Assembly: GCF_013377755.1 (NCBI RefSeq)
Contig: NZ_JABXWR010000001.1
Span: forward strand, 1,313,104 to 1,377,103
Length of the DNA: 64,000 nucleotides
Direction of reading: 5' to 3'
Source: Methanofollis tationis
GTDB taxonomy: Archaea > Halobacteriota > Methanomicrobia > Methanomicrobiales > Methanofollaceae
Shown here: positions 50,619-60,004 of the stretch, one piece after another
Numbering within the stretch: position 1 is the stretch's first letter
How the letters are laid out: each line of letters begins with the position of its first letter
Made by a program: the position numbers and the translations under genes
The notes under the pieces: model-generated
Told to the model about the DNA's origin: nothing
The model's input: the letters and a program-made list of their open reading frames with translations, nothing else
Databases searched by the model: none

Positions 50619-51766
50619 GGAGTATCTGCGCCATCGAGGGCGTCGAGGCGGCCGGCGTCAAAGAGGGGAAGTACGGCCTCGCCATCATCCGTGCGAGCGG
50701 CACGGCTGCGGCGACGTTTACGTCAAACCTCGTTTCTGCCGCCCCGGTGAACCTGATGCGCGAGCGTATTGCGGCCGGGCGGCTTGAGGCGATCGTCGTG
50801 AACTCCGGGTGTGCAAACGCCTACACCGGAAAGAAGGGTTACGAGGACGCTGTCGAGATGAGCCGGATCGCCGCCGGCGCCCTCGGGATCGAGGCCGACC
50901 GGATCGGGATCGCCAGCACCGGCGTGATCGGCCGGTACCTGGACCTCGACCGGATCGGGCGACAGTGCAAAGAGGTCGTCCCGCTCCTTGAACACTCGGC
51001 CGCGGCCGAGACAGCGGCGGCCCGCGCCATCATGACCACCGACCTGGTGGAGAAGCACGCCCTCATCGAGGCCGACGGCTTTTCGGTCGGCGGGATCTGC
51101 AAAGGGAGCGGGATGATCGCCCCGAATATGGGCACGATGATCGGCCTCATCTATACCGACGCCGAGGTCGGCGCCGCCGACCTGCAGGCGTCCCTTCGGC
51201 TGGCGGTGCGGCGGAGCTTCAACCGGGTGGTGGTGGACGGCGACGAGAGCACGAACGACTGCACCTTCTGCACAGCGACGGGTGCCGCCGGCAGGGTGCC
51301 GCAGGCTGAGTTCGCCGCCGCTCTCCAGGCATGCTGCGCCTCGCTTGCGCAGCAGATCGCCGCCGACGGCGAGGGTGCGACGAAGATGCTCGAGGTGCGG
51401 GTCTCGGGTGCGTCAGATGAGGAGGCGGCCGAGGCCGTCGCCAGGACGATTGTGGGATCGCCCCTCGTGAAGACGGCGATCTATGGCGAGGACCCGAACT
51501 GGGGCCGCGTGATCGCCGCGGCAGGGCGCGCCGGCGTCCGCTTCGACCCCGATACGGTCTCCCTCACCATCGGCGAGGGCGAGGCCGAGACGCCCCTTGT
51601 CAGGGACGGCGTCATCGTTTCAGACCTGGTGCGGGCGAAGGCGGCGATGCACGGGCGCAAGGTCGTTTTCACCCTCGCGATCGGGGAGGGCGAGGGTTCG
51701 GCCACGGCCTGGGGCTGCGACCTCACCGAGAAATACGTCGAGATCAACGGGAAGTACACCACATGA
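50615..51766 (+). CDS. argJ: Bifunctional ornithine acetyltransferase/N-acetylglutamate synthase
   Basis: Moves acetyl from N-acetylornithine to glutamate, recycling it in arginine synthesis. 383 residues. The self-cleavage site lies in [13 protein letters not shown], with nucleophile Thr174; the usual Ala before Thr is Gly here, a mild change. GDESTNDC and the C-terminal [19 protein letters not shown] are family hallmarks. Starts inside the CBS gene stop and its own stop overlaps argB. Whether it is bi- or mono-functional cannot be read from sequence. Confidence 0.96.
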   Translation: MRSICAIEGVEAAGVKEGKYGLAIIRASGTAAATFTSNLVSAAPVNLMRERIAAGRLEAIVVNSGCANAYTGKKGYEDAVEMSRIAAGALGIEADRIGIASTGVIGRYLDLDRIGRQCKEVVPLLEHSAAAETAAARAIMTTDLVEKHALIEADGFSVGGICKGSGMIAPNMGTMIGLIYTDAEVGAADLQASLRLAVRRSFNRVVVDGDESTNDCTFCTATGAAGRVPQAEFAAALQACCASLAQQIAADGEGATKMLEVRVSGASDEEAAEAVARTIVGSPLVKTAIYGEDPNWGRVIAAAGRAGVRFDPDTVSLTIGEGEAETPLVRDGVIVSDLVRAKAAMHGRKVVFTLAIGEGEGSATAWGCDLTEKYVEINGKYTT

Positions 51767-52632
51767 AGCGCGAAGAAGTGTTGATGGAGGCACTGCCCTA
51801 TATCCAGCAGTTCCACGGGCAGACGATCGTGATCAAACTCGGCGGCCACGCAATGGTCGACGAGGAGGTGCTGATGAACGCGATCAAGGACGCGATCCTC
51901 CTCCACTACGTCGGGATGCGGGTCGTCCTGGTCCACGGCGGCGGCCCTGAGATCACCGAGAAGATGAAGGCCCTGGGCAAGGAGCCGAAGTTCGTCGGCG
52001 GGCTGCGGATCACCGACGACGAGACCCTGGAGATCGCCCAGATGGTGCTCGTCGGCAAGATCAACGACGGCATCGTCTCCCTGGTCGCCCGGTGTGGCGC
52101 CCTTGGCGTCGGGCTCTCGGGCAACGACGGCAACCTGATCATGGCGAAGAAGATCGGGATGCAGCGGGTGGTGATCGGCGACGAGGAGCACGAGGTCGAT
52201 CTCGGCTATGTGGGCGAGATCGAGCGGATCAACCCCGAGATCCTGGACACCCTGCTGAAGAACAACTATATCGGCGTGGTCGCCCCGATCGCCATCGACC
52301 GGGCCGGCCGCAGCCTCAACATCAACGCCGACACGGCGGCCGGCGAGATCGCCGTCGCCCTCGGCGCCTTCAAACTGATCAACCTCACCGACGTCGACGG
52401 CGTGATGGACAAGGAGCGCACGCAGGTCTTCCGCCGTCTCCGCGTCACCGAGACCGAGGACCTGATGGCCGACGGCACGATCTCCGAGGGGATGATCCCG
52501 AAGATCGGCTCCTGCGTCAGGGCGGTGCGCGGCGGGGTGCCCCACGCCCATATCGTCAACGGGAACAAGCCCCACACGATCCTCCTCGAACTCTTCACCG
52601 ACGCCGGCGTCGGGACGATGATCACCGAGTGA
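51763..52632 (+). CDS. argB: Acetylglutamate kinase
   Basis: Phosphorylates N-acetylglutamate. 289 residues, amino-acid-kinase fold: [11 protein letters not shown] (Lys and the first Gly loop), [10 protein letters not shown], and [18 protein letters not shown] for the acyl-substrate site; C-terminal [20 protein letters not shown]. The N-terminal helix present in arginine-inhibited forms appears to be there ([19 protein letters not shown]). Last gene of the arg cluster, followed by a likely terminator. Confidence 0.96.
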   Translation: MKREEVLMEALPYIQQFHGQTIVIKLGGHAMVDEEVLMNAIKDAILLHYVGMRVVLVHGGGPEITEKMKALGKEPKFVGGLRITDDETLEIAQMVLVGKINDGIVSLVARCGALGVGLSGNDGNLIMAKKIGMQRVVIGDEEHEVDLGYVGEIERINPEILDTLLKNNYIGVVAPIAIDRAGRSLNINADTAAGEIAVALGAFKLINLTDVDGVMDKERTQVFRRLRVTETEDLMADGTISEGMIPKIGSCVRAVRGGVPHAHIVNGNKPHTILLELFTDAGVGTMITE

Positions 52633-52636
52633 GGGA

Positions 52637-52662
52637 TGGGGGGAGATCCCCACCCTTTTTTT
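52637..52662 (+). terminator. Probable terminator after argB
   Basis: A short G/C-rich inverted repeat (TGGGG...CCCCA) is followed by seven T residues, right after the argB stop. The T-run alone would be enough for archaeal termination. Confidence 0.55.
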
Positions 52663-52867
52663 GCGTTTGCCTCTTCCTGGGCATCGGGCTGCATCATATT
52701 AGGCGGGAGACGTTGCCGGTCAGGTTCGGGAGGATCGCAAATCCTTTCCCCTCAGGGAGCATATCATAACGGTTATCGACGGGCGGCGCCCGCCCCATCC
52801 TGGTGATATCATTCGCAGGGAAACCGACAGATCCGATTCGATAAAACAGCGCACCGCCCGGCTTTCG

Positions 52868-53770
52868 GTGCTCTCGAACACCGTGCTGGTCGTGGCGAAA
52901 CTCGCCGTCGGCCTTGCGATAGGCTCGGTCGGGATCATCTCCGAGGCGATCCACTCGGGGATCGACCTCCTCGCCGCCGGTATCGCCTTCATCTCGATAC
53001 GCAAGGCCGAAGAGCCGGCCGACGACTGCCACCGGTTCGGCCACGGGAAGTTCGAGGACTTCTCCGGCTTTGTCGAGGCGATCCTGATCTTCGTCGCCGC
53101 CGCCCTGATCGTCAGGGAAGCGCTCGGAAAACTCCTCGGTGGAGAAGGAGGCCTTGCAGTCGAGTCTCTCGGGATCGGCATGGCGGTGATGGGCCTCTCC
53201 GCCGCGGTGAACTGGTACGTCTCCGCGAGGCTGATGCGGGTGGCGAAAGAGACCGGGTCCATCGCTCTCGAAAGCGACGCCTGGCACCTGCGGACCGACG
53301 TCTACACCTCCCTCGCCGTGCTCGGCGGGCTCCTGCTGATCAGGATCACCGGGCTCGTCTACCTCGACGCCGTCGTCGCCCTCGGCGTCGCCTTCATCAT
53401 CATGAAGGCGGCGTGGGACCTGACGCGGCGGGCCTTCGCCGACCTCACCGACCACGCCCTCCCGCCCGAGGAGGAGGAGCGGATCAGGCAGATCATCTGC
53501 GAGCATTATTCGGAGTGCGTCGATTTCCACGCCCTTCGGACCCGCCGCTCGGGTTCTGACCGCTTCGTGGACCTTCATCTCGTCGTGGCGAAGGGATCGA
53601 GCATTGAAGGGGCCTTCGATATCGTAAAACATCTCGAGTCCGATATCAGGACCGAGTTTACCGGAGCGAACGTGACGATCCGGGTCGAACCCTGCACGGC
53701 CGAGTGTGCGCACTGCTCCTCGATCTGCCGTCTGAACGGGCCGGAGGACGCCCGGAGAGAAAAAGGATGA
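52868..53770 (+). CDS. Cation diffusion facilitator transporter
   Basis: Divalent-cation/proton antiporter of the CDF family. From the first ordinary start (GTG 52868) there are 300 residues: six helices, HSGID in helix 2, the DAWHLRTDVYTS metal site in helix 5 and a C-terminal cytosolic domain with LHLVVAKG. Zinc, iron or manganese are possible. The frame is open upstream and reads RRETDRSDSIKQRTARLSV, which matches the usual N-terminus of the family; it follows GGTGATATC with ATT at 52811. The true start may therefore be non-canonical. The C-terminal CTAECAHCSSIC may bind metal. Confidence 0.9.
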   Translation: MLSNTVLVVAKLAVGLAIGSVGIISEAIHSGIDLLAAGIAFISIRKAEEPADDCHRFGHGKFEDFSGFVEAILIFVAAALIVREALGKLLGGEGGLAVESLGIGMAVMGLSAAVNWYVSARLMRVAKETGSIALESDAWHLRTDVYTSLAVLGGLLLIRITGLVYLDAVVALGVAFIIMKAAWDLTRRAFADLTDHALPPEEEERIRQIICEHYSECVDFHALRTRRSGSDRFVDLHLVVAKGSSIEGAFDIVKHLESDIRTEFTGANVTIRVEPCTAECAHCSSICRLNGPEDARREKG

Positions 53771-53789
53771 ACGGGATTTCGACGGTCGA

Positions 53790-54107
53790 TCAGACCATCT
53801 TCGATCCCCAGAGGGTGTTCTCGTAGCGTTGCGCTTTCTCCGCCCCTCTCGTGCAGAAGAACGAATATTTAAGGCCCATGTCCTTTGCCACCGGGCACGT
53901 CGGACAGATGCACTCCTTCTCGTAGGGAATGCACATGAAACTCTTCCCGGTGGCGCAGAACATCAGTTCGTTCCCATTCTTTGCGCAGGTCGTGTAGGAC
54001 GGGCAGGTCGGGCAGATGCACATCGCTTTCTTCTCTTCCATGACCGCCTTCTGCTCTTCCGGGGCCATCTTCTTCATTTCCTGGAGCGTCGTCTCAAAGG
54101 TGTCCAC
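53790..54107 (-). CDS. DUF2769 cysteine-rich protein
   Basis: 105 residues with two clusters, CICPTCPSYTTCAKN and CICPTCPVAKDMG, plus FCATGKSFMCIP and FFCTRG. This CxCPxCPxY/V pattern is characteristic of DUF2769, small proteins found mainly in methanogens, probably metal- or cluster-binding. Function unknown. An AATTATATTC patch about 35 bases before the ATG could be its promoter. Confidence 0.9.
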   Translation of the reverse strand: MDTFETTLQEMKKMAPEEQKAVMEEKKAMCICPTCPSYTTCAKNGNELMFCATGKSFMCIPYEKECICPTCPVAKDMGLKYSFFCTRGAEKAQRYENTLWGSKMV

Positions 54108-54168
54108 TTTCTTTCCCCCGGAAGAGAAACATTCATGGTCGAATATAATTGTTTCCCTATGCCTGCCT

Positions 54169-55341
54169 TTACCTGAGGAGCGCCGAGAGCACCCTCGCCA
54201 CCGGCCCCTGCCGCAGATCGATCGCCCCGAAGGTGCACATCTCGTGGCAGCAGTAGCAGCGGATGCACTTCGTATGGTCGATCTCCGCCTTTCCCCCCTC
54301 GATCCGCACGGCGGCGGCAGGGCAGGTGAGAGTGCACCGCCCGCACCCGGTGCAGCGGGAGGGGTCAGGGACCGGGAGCGGACGGAGGTCTGTGCCCCTC
54401 CGCTGCATGAACCTGAGGACCATCCTGTTGATCCACGACGCCCTCATCGGCCCCTTCCCGGTGGACGGGCGCCTGAAGTCCGGGACGGTCACCGCCGCCG
54501 GGTCGTCGCCGACGACCAGAACGTCGCCGAAGTCCGGTCTGATCAGTCCCCTCTCCACCGCCGCCGCCACCGTGGGGATGGATGCGGGGTCCATGCCCAT
54601 CAGCCTGATCGTCGCCACGTCCACGGCGGTCGGATCGGCGCCGGCGAGGATCGCCCCGATCGGCCGCGGCTCTCCTGACATCGGGCCGTCGCCCTCCATC
54701 CCGACGACGGCGTCCATGATCTGGAGCGCCGGCGTGACGCAGCCGTTGAGGTCCAGGAGCATCCCGGCGAAGTCCGCGGGGTTCCTGAACCTCGCGTGGA
54801 AGACCGGCTTTTCAAGCCCGGGCACGATCCCGAAGAGGTTTTTGGTCGCCCCGGTGTAGCCGGTGAAGAGGTGCGTCTTCGCCCTGGAGACGACGACGAC
54901 GGCGTCGGCCGCAAGCGCCTCCTCGATGATGGCGAAGCGTTTCATCACCGTTCCCTGTGGGTAGGAGACGGTGCGCGAGGCGGTGTCGGTCGAGAGGGTG
55001 ACCCCCGGGATCGCCGAGAGCGCCGCAAACCCGGACTTCTCGTAGGCCCGCCGGACGTTTTTCTCCGTATAACGCGTCCCGGCGCCCGGTGAATCGGCGA
55101 CGACGACAGTGCAGCCGTGGGCCGAGAGGAGGCGGGCGACGGCGCCGAGCACCGCCGGGTGGGTGGTGACCGCCTTTGCAGGTTCGGCCCCCATCAGCAT
55201 GTTCGGCTTGAGGAGCACCCGCTGGCCTGGCCGGACGAATGCGCCGATCCCGCCGACGAGCCCGATCGCCCGCTCCACCGCACGGTCGACCTCTTCAGGG
55301 TCGTAGCGGCGGCAGTGGACGAGACCCACCTGTTTCTCCAT
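54169..55341 (-). CDS. DUF362 protein with C-terminal two-cluster ferredoxin domain
   Basis: About 390 residues. DUF362 fills the first 290 or so (VLLKPNMLMG, VVSRAKTHLFTGYTGATKNLFG, AGADPTAVDVATIRLMG), then two 4Fe-4S motifs CTGCGRCTLTCP and CIRCYCCHEMC. Proteins of this kind are common in methanogens; their reaction is not established. I choose the third of three adjacent ATGs (55347, 55344, 55341) for its spacing from GGGAGGG; any of the three is possible. Stands alone between the DUF2769 gene and the por operon. Confidence 0.87.
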   Translation of the reverse strand: MEKQVGLVHCRRYDPEEVDRAVERAIGLVGGIGAFVRPGQRVLLKPNMLMGAEPAKAVTTHPAVLGAVARLLSAHGCTVVVADSPGAGTRYTEKNVRRAYEKSGFAALSAIPGVTLSTDTASRTVSYPQGTVMKRFAIIEEALAADAVVVVSRAKTHLFTGYTGATKNLFGIVPGLEKPVFHARFRNPADFAGMLLDLNGCVTPALQIMDAVVGMEGDGPMSGEPRPIGAILAGADPTAVDVATIRLMGMDPASIPTVAAAVERGLIRPDFGDVLVVGDDPAAVTVPDFRRPSTGKGPMRASWINRMVLRFMQRRGTDLRPLPVPDPSRCTGCGRCTLTCPAAAVRIEGGKAEIDHTKCIRCYCCHEMCTFGAIDLRQGPVARVLSALLR

Positions 55342-55440
55342 CATCATCCCTCCCTGTTTTTGCGCCGCTCTGATATATGCGATGGGGCGCAATCGGGGGC
55401 GGGGAGCATTTCAGGATGTTCTCGTGGTTCTCAGGGAAAA

Positions 55441-55515
55441 ATTTCACGCGAAGCCGCGAAAAGAGGCGAAGATGTAATCTTGACTCTCTTTCTTAGCGGC
55501 TTAGCGTGGGGAGAT
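55441..55515. repeat. Imperfect palindromic intergenic repeat (CGCGAAG type)
   Basis: CACGCGAAGCCGCGAA at 55445-55460 pairs with TTAGCGGCTTAGCGTG at 55493-55508; 14 of 16 positions are complementary. The spacer is about 32 bases. The look is that of short, widely scattered intergenic palindromes built of (A)CGCGAAG words in many bacterial and archaeal genomes. It lies between the DUF362 gene start and the porD stop. Confidence 0.65.
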
Positions 55516-55567
55516 CGCCCCGGCCTCCAGAGATTGCCCGCCTCAGAGAGTGAAGAACAAAAAGAGG

Positions 55568-55813
55568 TTATTTTTCTTCCCTGACCATTGCAATTGCCTT
55601 TTTCGGGCAGACGTTCGCGCAGACGCCGCAGCCCTTGCAGAAGTCGAGATCGATATTGAGCTCCTCGTCGATCACGCCGTCCGGGCAGTGGATCTGGCAG
55701 ATCCCGCACTGGTTGCACTTCTCCCGGTCCACGACCGGGCGGAACTCCCGCCAGGTCCCGGTGAACCCGCAGGCGCCTTTCGTCGGTTTGCTCAGGGCAA
55801 GCCTCTCTCTCAT
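55568..55813 (-). CDS. porD: Pyruvate:ferredoxin oxidoreductase delta subunit (2x 4Fe-4S)
   Basis: 81 residues. Two classical ferredoxin motifs, CNQCGICQIHCP and CKGCGVCANVCP, preceded by GTWREFRPVVDREK, typical of PorD. Carries electrons from the thiamine centre to external ferredoxin. Its ATG overlaps the porC stop. Last gene of the por operon. Confidence 0.94.
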   Translation of the reverse strand: MRERLALSKPTKGACGFTGTWREFRPVVDREKCNQCGICQIHCPDGVIDEELNIDLDFCKGCGVCANVCPKKAIAMVREEK

Positions 55814-56337
55814 ATGACCATCTCCTCGTAGGCGGCCTCTGCCACCTTCACGTTCCGCTCGTCCGAGAACATCTCTCTGATCGCCTGCTTCGCCGACTCC
55901 ACCGAGACAAGCCCGATCTTTGCTGCCGCCCCGAGGAAGGGCGTGTTCACGATCGGCGTCCCGGCGATGGCGAGGTTCTCCGCGAGGGCGATCCCGGTGA
56001 GATCGACGTGATAGGAGGCGAACCCCGGAAACTCATGCGGCTTTTCGCTGTTGATGATCACAGTGCCGCCTGGCTTGAGCCCCTGGAGGACGTCCACTGT
56101 GTCCATCACCGTGGCGTCCAGGACGACGACCATGTCCGGGCTCCTGATCTGCGAGTAGACCTTGATGGGTACGTCGTCGATCCGCACGAACGAGACGACC
56201 GGCGCTCCCCGGCGTTCGGCCCCGTAGAAGGGGCACGCAGTGGCGTATTTGCCGTCCCTGAATGCGGCGAGGGCGAGGAGGCGGGCTGCGGTCACGCCGC
56301 CCTGTCCACCGCGGGAATGAATCCTGATCTCGTACAT
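55810..56337 (-). CDS. porC: Pyruvate:ferredoxin oxidoreductase gamma subunit
   Basis: 175 residues. Starts MYEIRIHSRGGQGGVTAARLL, the hallmark of the gamma subunit, and continues ACPFYGAERRGAPV and GTPIVNTPFLGA. The ATG at 56337 overlaps the porA stop (TAATG); the frame is open further upstream only as antiphase of porA. Part of the cytosolic enzyme that reductively carboxylates acetyl-CoA to pyruvate in autotrophic growth. Confidence 0.95.
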   Translation of the reverse strand: MYEIRIHSRGGQGGVTAARLLALAAFRDGKYATACPFYGAERRGAPVVSFVRIDDVPIKVYSQIRSPDMVVVLDATVMDTVDVLQGLKPGGTVIINSEKPHEFPGFASYHVDLTGIALAENLAIAGTPIVNTPFLGAAAKIGLVSVESAKQAIREMFSDERNVKVAEAAYEEMVI

Positions 56338-57443
56338 TATTCGCTCACCCCGAACCACTGCTCTTCGCCGATCCGGCGGGTCCGCACGAACTCCGCAATA
56401 TCGTCGTAGGTGACCTCCTGCCCGCCGAGCCCGGCGATCACGTTGTAGCACTCGACCCCGGTCTTCGCCCGGATCGAGGCCGCCACCACGCCGCCGAAAC
56501 CGAAGGAGTAGTCGCGGTCGATGACCACGACTTCCCTGCCCTTCAGGTCGAGGTCAGGGAAAGGCCTGAACCAGCGCAGCCGCATGGACCCGGCCTTCAC
56601 GCCCTCTTTTCTCAGGACGTCGACCGCCACCTCGGCCTCCTTGCCCAGGGTGCCCATCGAGACCACGACGACCTCGGCGTCCTCGCAGCAGTAGTCCTCG
56701 GTCGGGCCGTATTTCCGGCCGAACCGCGCTGCGAACTCGGCCTCGGTCTCCTCGATCACCGCTCTCGAATCGCGCATCGAGCGCTCGATGTCCCAGCGGA
56801 AGCGGAAGTAGTCCTTCGGCCCGGTCATCGGGCCGTAGCCCATCGGGTTCTCGACGTCGAGGGCGTGCGTGAGGTGGTGCGGCGGGATGAAGTCTCCGAT
56901 CTCGACGGTCTCGAGGGACTGCATGATATGCGAGAGCGAGAACCCGTCCAGGTTCACCATCACCGGCAGCACCACCCGCTCGTCCTCGGCGATCCGGAAG
57001 GCCATCAGGGTGGCGTCGTAGGCCTCCTGCACCGTCCCGACGAAGACCTGGAGCCAGCCGGTGTCCCGCTGCGAGAAGGCGTCGGTGTGCTCGGCCCAGA
57101 TGTTCCAGCCGGGCCCGAGGGAGCGGTTCACGTTCGCCATTACGATAGGGAGGCGGGCGCCGGCCGCCCAGTGGACCATCTCGTGCATGTAGAGCAGGCC
57201 GTGGGAACTCGTAGCGGTGAAGGTCCGCACCCCCGCAGCCGCCGCCCCGATACAGGCGGCCATCGCCGAGTGCTCGCTCTCCACCGGGATGTACTCGGTA
57301 TCGAGTTCCTTTGTGGCGACGTAGTTTGCGATCTGCTCGATGATCTCGGTCTGCGGCGTGATCGGGTAGGCGGCGACGACCGCAGGCTTCGCCTCCTTTA
57401 CCGCCGCGGCGACGGCCTTGTTTCCGGTTGCGATCGTCAGCAT
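56337..57443 (-). CDS. porA: Pyruvate:ferredoxin oxidoreductase alpha subunit
   Basis: 368 residues. AAYPITPQTEIIEQIANY near residue 25-42, VESEHSAMAACIGAAAAG, and SSHGLLYMHE are typical of the alpha subunit, which carries the pyrimidine side of the thiamine site. Start at ATG 57443 after AAGGAGGAGGAAGGGAT; it overlaps porB by seven bases. The frame upstream is antiphase. The same family serves 2-oxoglutarate and 2-oxoisovalerate, but pyruvate is favoured by the separate gamma and delta subunits and the PorB type. Confidence 0.94.
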   Translation of the reverse strand: MLTIATGNKAVAAAVKEAKPAVVAAYPITPQTEIIEQIANYVATKELDTEYIPVESEHSAMAACIGAAAAGVRTFTATSSHGLLYMHEMVHWAAGARLPIVMANVNRSLGPGWNIWAEHTDAFSQRDTGWLQVFVGTVQEAYDATLMAFRIAEDERVVLPVMVNLDGFSLSHIMQSLETVEIGDFIPPHHLTHALDVENPMGYGPMTGPKDYFRFRWDIERSMRDSRAVIEETEAEFAARFGRKYGPTEDYCCEDAEVVVVSMGTLGKEAEVAVDVLRKEGVKAGSMRLRWFRPFPDLDLKGREVVVIDRDYSFGFGGVVAASIRAKTGVECYNVIAGLGGQEVTYDDIAEFVRTRRIGEEQWFGVSE

Positions 57444-58327
57444 ATCCCTTCCTCCTCCTTTCTGATCCGTTCGATGTTCTTCTCGACCGCCTGCTGGAGT
57501 TCGGCGATCTGTGCCGGGGTTGCGGCCTTGAACCGTCCCTGCGCCCTGATGTACTCGTCGATGGGCTGCGGTTTCTTCATGGCGGTCTTCGACGGGCCGG
57601 AGACCGTGAGTTTCCCGTACTCGCGCTCCCAGAGCACCCACATCCCGGTCTTCACGGCGAGTTTCCCGATCTCTATCGTCCGGTCCGAGTCATAGCGCCA
57701 GCCCGGCGGGCAGGGCGCCAGGATGTGGATGAACTTCGGGCCCGGTATGGAGAGGGCTTTTTTCACCTTCTTATACAGGTCGAGGGGATAGGCGCTCGAC
57801 GCCGTCGCCATGTACGGCGGGTTGTGGGCGGCGACGATGGCGTCGATGTCCTTTTTGAACTCGGTCTTCCCGACCGGCGTCGTCGTGGTCAGCGCGCCGA
57901 GCGGCGTCGCTCCTGAGCGCTGCATGCCGGTGTTCCCATAGGCCTCGTTGTCGTAGCAGATGTACAGGAAGTCGGTACCCCGCTCTAATGCGCCTGAGAG
58001 CGCCTGGATGCCGATATCGATCGTCCCGCCGTCGCCGGCATAGGCGATGACGTTCGTCTTCTTCCCCTGGCTCCGGAACGCCCTGCTCATGCCTGAGGCG
58101 CACGCGGCGGCGGCTGCAAAGGCGATATTGTACACCGGCACGTTGAAGGCGGTGTTCGGGTACATCCCCTGGATCACGCTCGTGCAGCAGGCCGGTATGA
58201 CCAGCACGGTGTCGGGTCCTGCAGCTTTCAGGACGTAGCGGAGGCAGAGAGACGAACTGCACCCCGCACACGCCGCTGTGCACGGTTTGAGGTACTCCTC
58301 TTTTGGAATTTCAGAAATGGTGCTCAA
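57437..58327 (-). CDS. porB: Pyruvate:ferredoxin oxidoreductase beta subunit
   Basis: 296 residues. Cluster-binding cysteines in PCTAACAGCSSSLC, thiamine-diphosphate motif AYAGDGGTIDIGIQALSG, and YDNEAYGNTGMQRSG, all diagnostic. TTG 58327 is the only ordinary start before the conserved region; GAGGAG lies directly on top of it, so the start is less certain. First gene of the operon. The order beta-alpha-gamma-delta differs from the gamma-delta-alpha-beta order familiar in other methanogens. Confidence 0.94.
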   Translation of the reverse strand: MSTISEIPKEEYLKPCTAACAGCSSSLCLRYVLKAAGPDTVLVIPACCTSVIQGMYPNTAFNVPVYNIAFAAAAACASGMSRAFRSQGKKTNVIAYAGDGGTIDIGIQALSGALERGTDFLYICYDNEAYGNTGMQRSGATPLGALTTTTPVGKTEFKKDIDAIVAAHNPPYMATASSAYPLDLYKKVKKALSIPGPKFIHILAPCPPGWRYDSDRTIEIGKLAVKTGMWVLWEREYGKLTVSGPSKTAMKKPQPIDEYIRAQGRFKAATPAQIAELQQAVEKNIERIRKEEEGIC

Positions 58328-58436
58328 CTCCTCGGGTGTAAATTAATCATTATCGATCATTACATTTGCCGATGTGCTCTTCTAGATTACTATGTAACCA
58401 GAGAGACTTGGCTTTGTTGGTCCGGCGGTCCCCTGA

Positions 58437-59243
58437 TCATTTCTGGAAATCCCGGCTCAGCTCGAGCAAGGCGCCGTTCACGCGCTCTTTCAGCCTGAAT
58501 TCCTCCCATCGGGCCTCGAGGGCCGACGTCGCCTTCGGCGAGGGGGGGAGCGGAGTGAAGGGGAAGCCGTAATCGACATCCGTGAGGATCAGCCCCTCCG
58601 GCCGTGCGGCCGGCACCCGCCGCTCTCCCTGACGCTGGAGGAGGATCCCGATCTCCTCCCCCCTCATCTCACCCCGCCCGACCGCCGCAAGGCTCCAGGC
58701 CATGCACCGCACCATGTTCCAGAGAAAACTCTCCGCGGTCACCTCGAAGACGCAGAAACCGTCCTCTTCCCGGACACCGGCGGAGATCACCCGTCTGATC
58801 GGGCTGCGCTCGCTCTGCCTGGAGAACCGCGTGAAGTCGTGCTCCCCGACAAACTCCTGTGCGGCCTCGTCCATCGCCGGGACGTCCCCGAACTCTTCGG
58901 AAAAATAGTAGCGGTAGGTCCGGGACCGCGCCTCTTTTCGCGGGCTGAACCCGTCGTGGACCGCCGCCCACCCGGTAGTCCAGATATCGCCCGGGAGTTC
59001 GAACCCCAGGGCGGTCACCGCCCGTTCGGGCTCTTCGGTCGAGAAGGCGCAGACCTGCCCGACGGCGTTGACCCCTCGGTCGGTCCGCCCGGCAAAAGCA
59101 AAGCGGGCAGCTCTTGGATCGTCGAAGAGCCCGACACGGCGGCAGGTGGCGATCACCTCGCCTTCGACGGTCCTCACCTCGGCCTGGACCTGTGAGCCGA
59201 AAAAATTCTCCCCGTAGTAGCCGAGCCGAAACGCCAGCCTCAT
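58437..59243 (-). CDS. truA: tRNA pseudouridine synthase A
   Basis: Isomerises uridines 38-40 in the tRNA anticodon arm. 268 residues. MRLAFRLGYYGENFFGSQVQ start, FAGRTDRGVNAVGQVCAF with the catalytic Asp, SRTYRYYF and the late WNMVRCMAW are recognisable. ATG 59243 overlaps the stop of the PHP gene (ATGA), so the two are coupled; the open frame above it is antiphase. Confidence 0.94.
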   Translation of the reverse strand: MRLAFRLGYYGENFFGSQVQAEVRTVEGEVIATCRRVGLFDDPRAARFAFAGRTDRGVNAVGQVCAFSTEEPERAVTALGFELPGDIWTTGWAAVHDGFSPRKEARSRTYRYYFSEEFGDVPAMDEAAQEFVGEHDFTRFSRQSERSPIRRVISAGVREEDGFCVFEVTAESFLWNMVRCMAWSLAAVGRGEMRGEEIGILLQRQGERRVPAARPEGLILTDVDYGFPFTPLPPSPKATSALEARWEEFRLKERVNGALLELSRDFQK

Positions 59244-59905
59244 TTCGGCATCCGCGCCTGGATCCTCTTCCAGGAACTCTTCAGGGACTGCCTGGTGTAC
59301 GAACTGATCGGCGTCATCTGCCCGCCGGCCGAGGTCCGCCGTTCCCTGATCGCCCTGAGGATCGAGGCTGCGTCCGGTTCGGCATCGACCAGGGTGTAGC
59401 CGTAGCCGACGAAGCGGGCGTGGTGTGCGTCGCTCCCGCCGACGCCGGGTTTTCCGAGTTTTCGGGCGACCAGCGCCGCTTTCTGGTTCGCTGTTCCCGT
59501 GATGTAGCGGCTGTTGAAGACCTCGATCGCATCGACCATGGAGAGCCCGGCCTTCAGCTTCCGCCCGACGCCGTGCCGCCACATGTGGAAGGGATGGGGG
59601 AGGATGAGGACGGCCCCCTCTGATCGCGCCCGCCGCACTGCCTCGAAAAAGTCCAGCCCTTTCGGGAAGGCCGTGGTGACTCCGAGGGCGAGGAGGTGCC
59701 CCTGTTTTGTCGAGATCTCCGTTCCCGGAATGACGATCACCCGGCTCCTGCAGGCGAGGGCGTGCAGGGCCCCGTCGGTGGTGTCGTGGTCGGTGATCGC
59801 GATGGCGTCGAGCCCGACCGCTTCGGCTCTCCTGAGCACGTCCTCGACACTGCTCTCCCCGTCGCGGGAGAACGAGGTGTGGATATGGAGATCGCACCGC
59901 AACAT
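59240..59905 (-). CDS. PHP-domain phosphoesterase
   Basis: 221 residues, metal-dependent PHP fold. DLHIHTSFSRDG gives the HxH pair near residues 7-9, ITDHDTTDG the second metal site, then LPHPFHMW and GGSDAHH. No polymerase or other domain is attached. Such stand-alone proteins hydrolyse small phosphates (for example histidinol phosphate, cyclic AMP-type or nucleoside diphosphates). ATG 59905 begins the conserved region. Overlaps truA by four bases. Confidence 0.92.
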   Translation of the reverse strand: MLRCDLHIHTSFSRDGESSVEDVLRRAEAVGLDAIAITDHDTTDGALHALACRSRVIVIPGTEISTKQGHLLALGVTTAFPKGLDFFEAVRRARSEGAVLILPHPFHMWRHGVGRKLKAGLSMVDAIEVFNSRYITGTANQKAALVARKLGKPGVGGSDAHHARFVGYGYTLVDAEPDAASILRAIRERRTSAGGQMTPISSYTRQSLKSSWKRIQARMPK

Positions 59906-60004
59906 TCTGGATAGACATTCAGCCTCAGAAGGTGAAGAGGTTGACGGATCCGGATGCCACCCCGGTCCCCCAAGACTTATGCCCTCTCCGGTGAAGGAAA
60001 CTGC

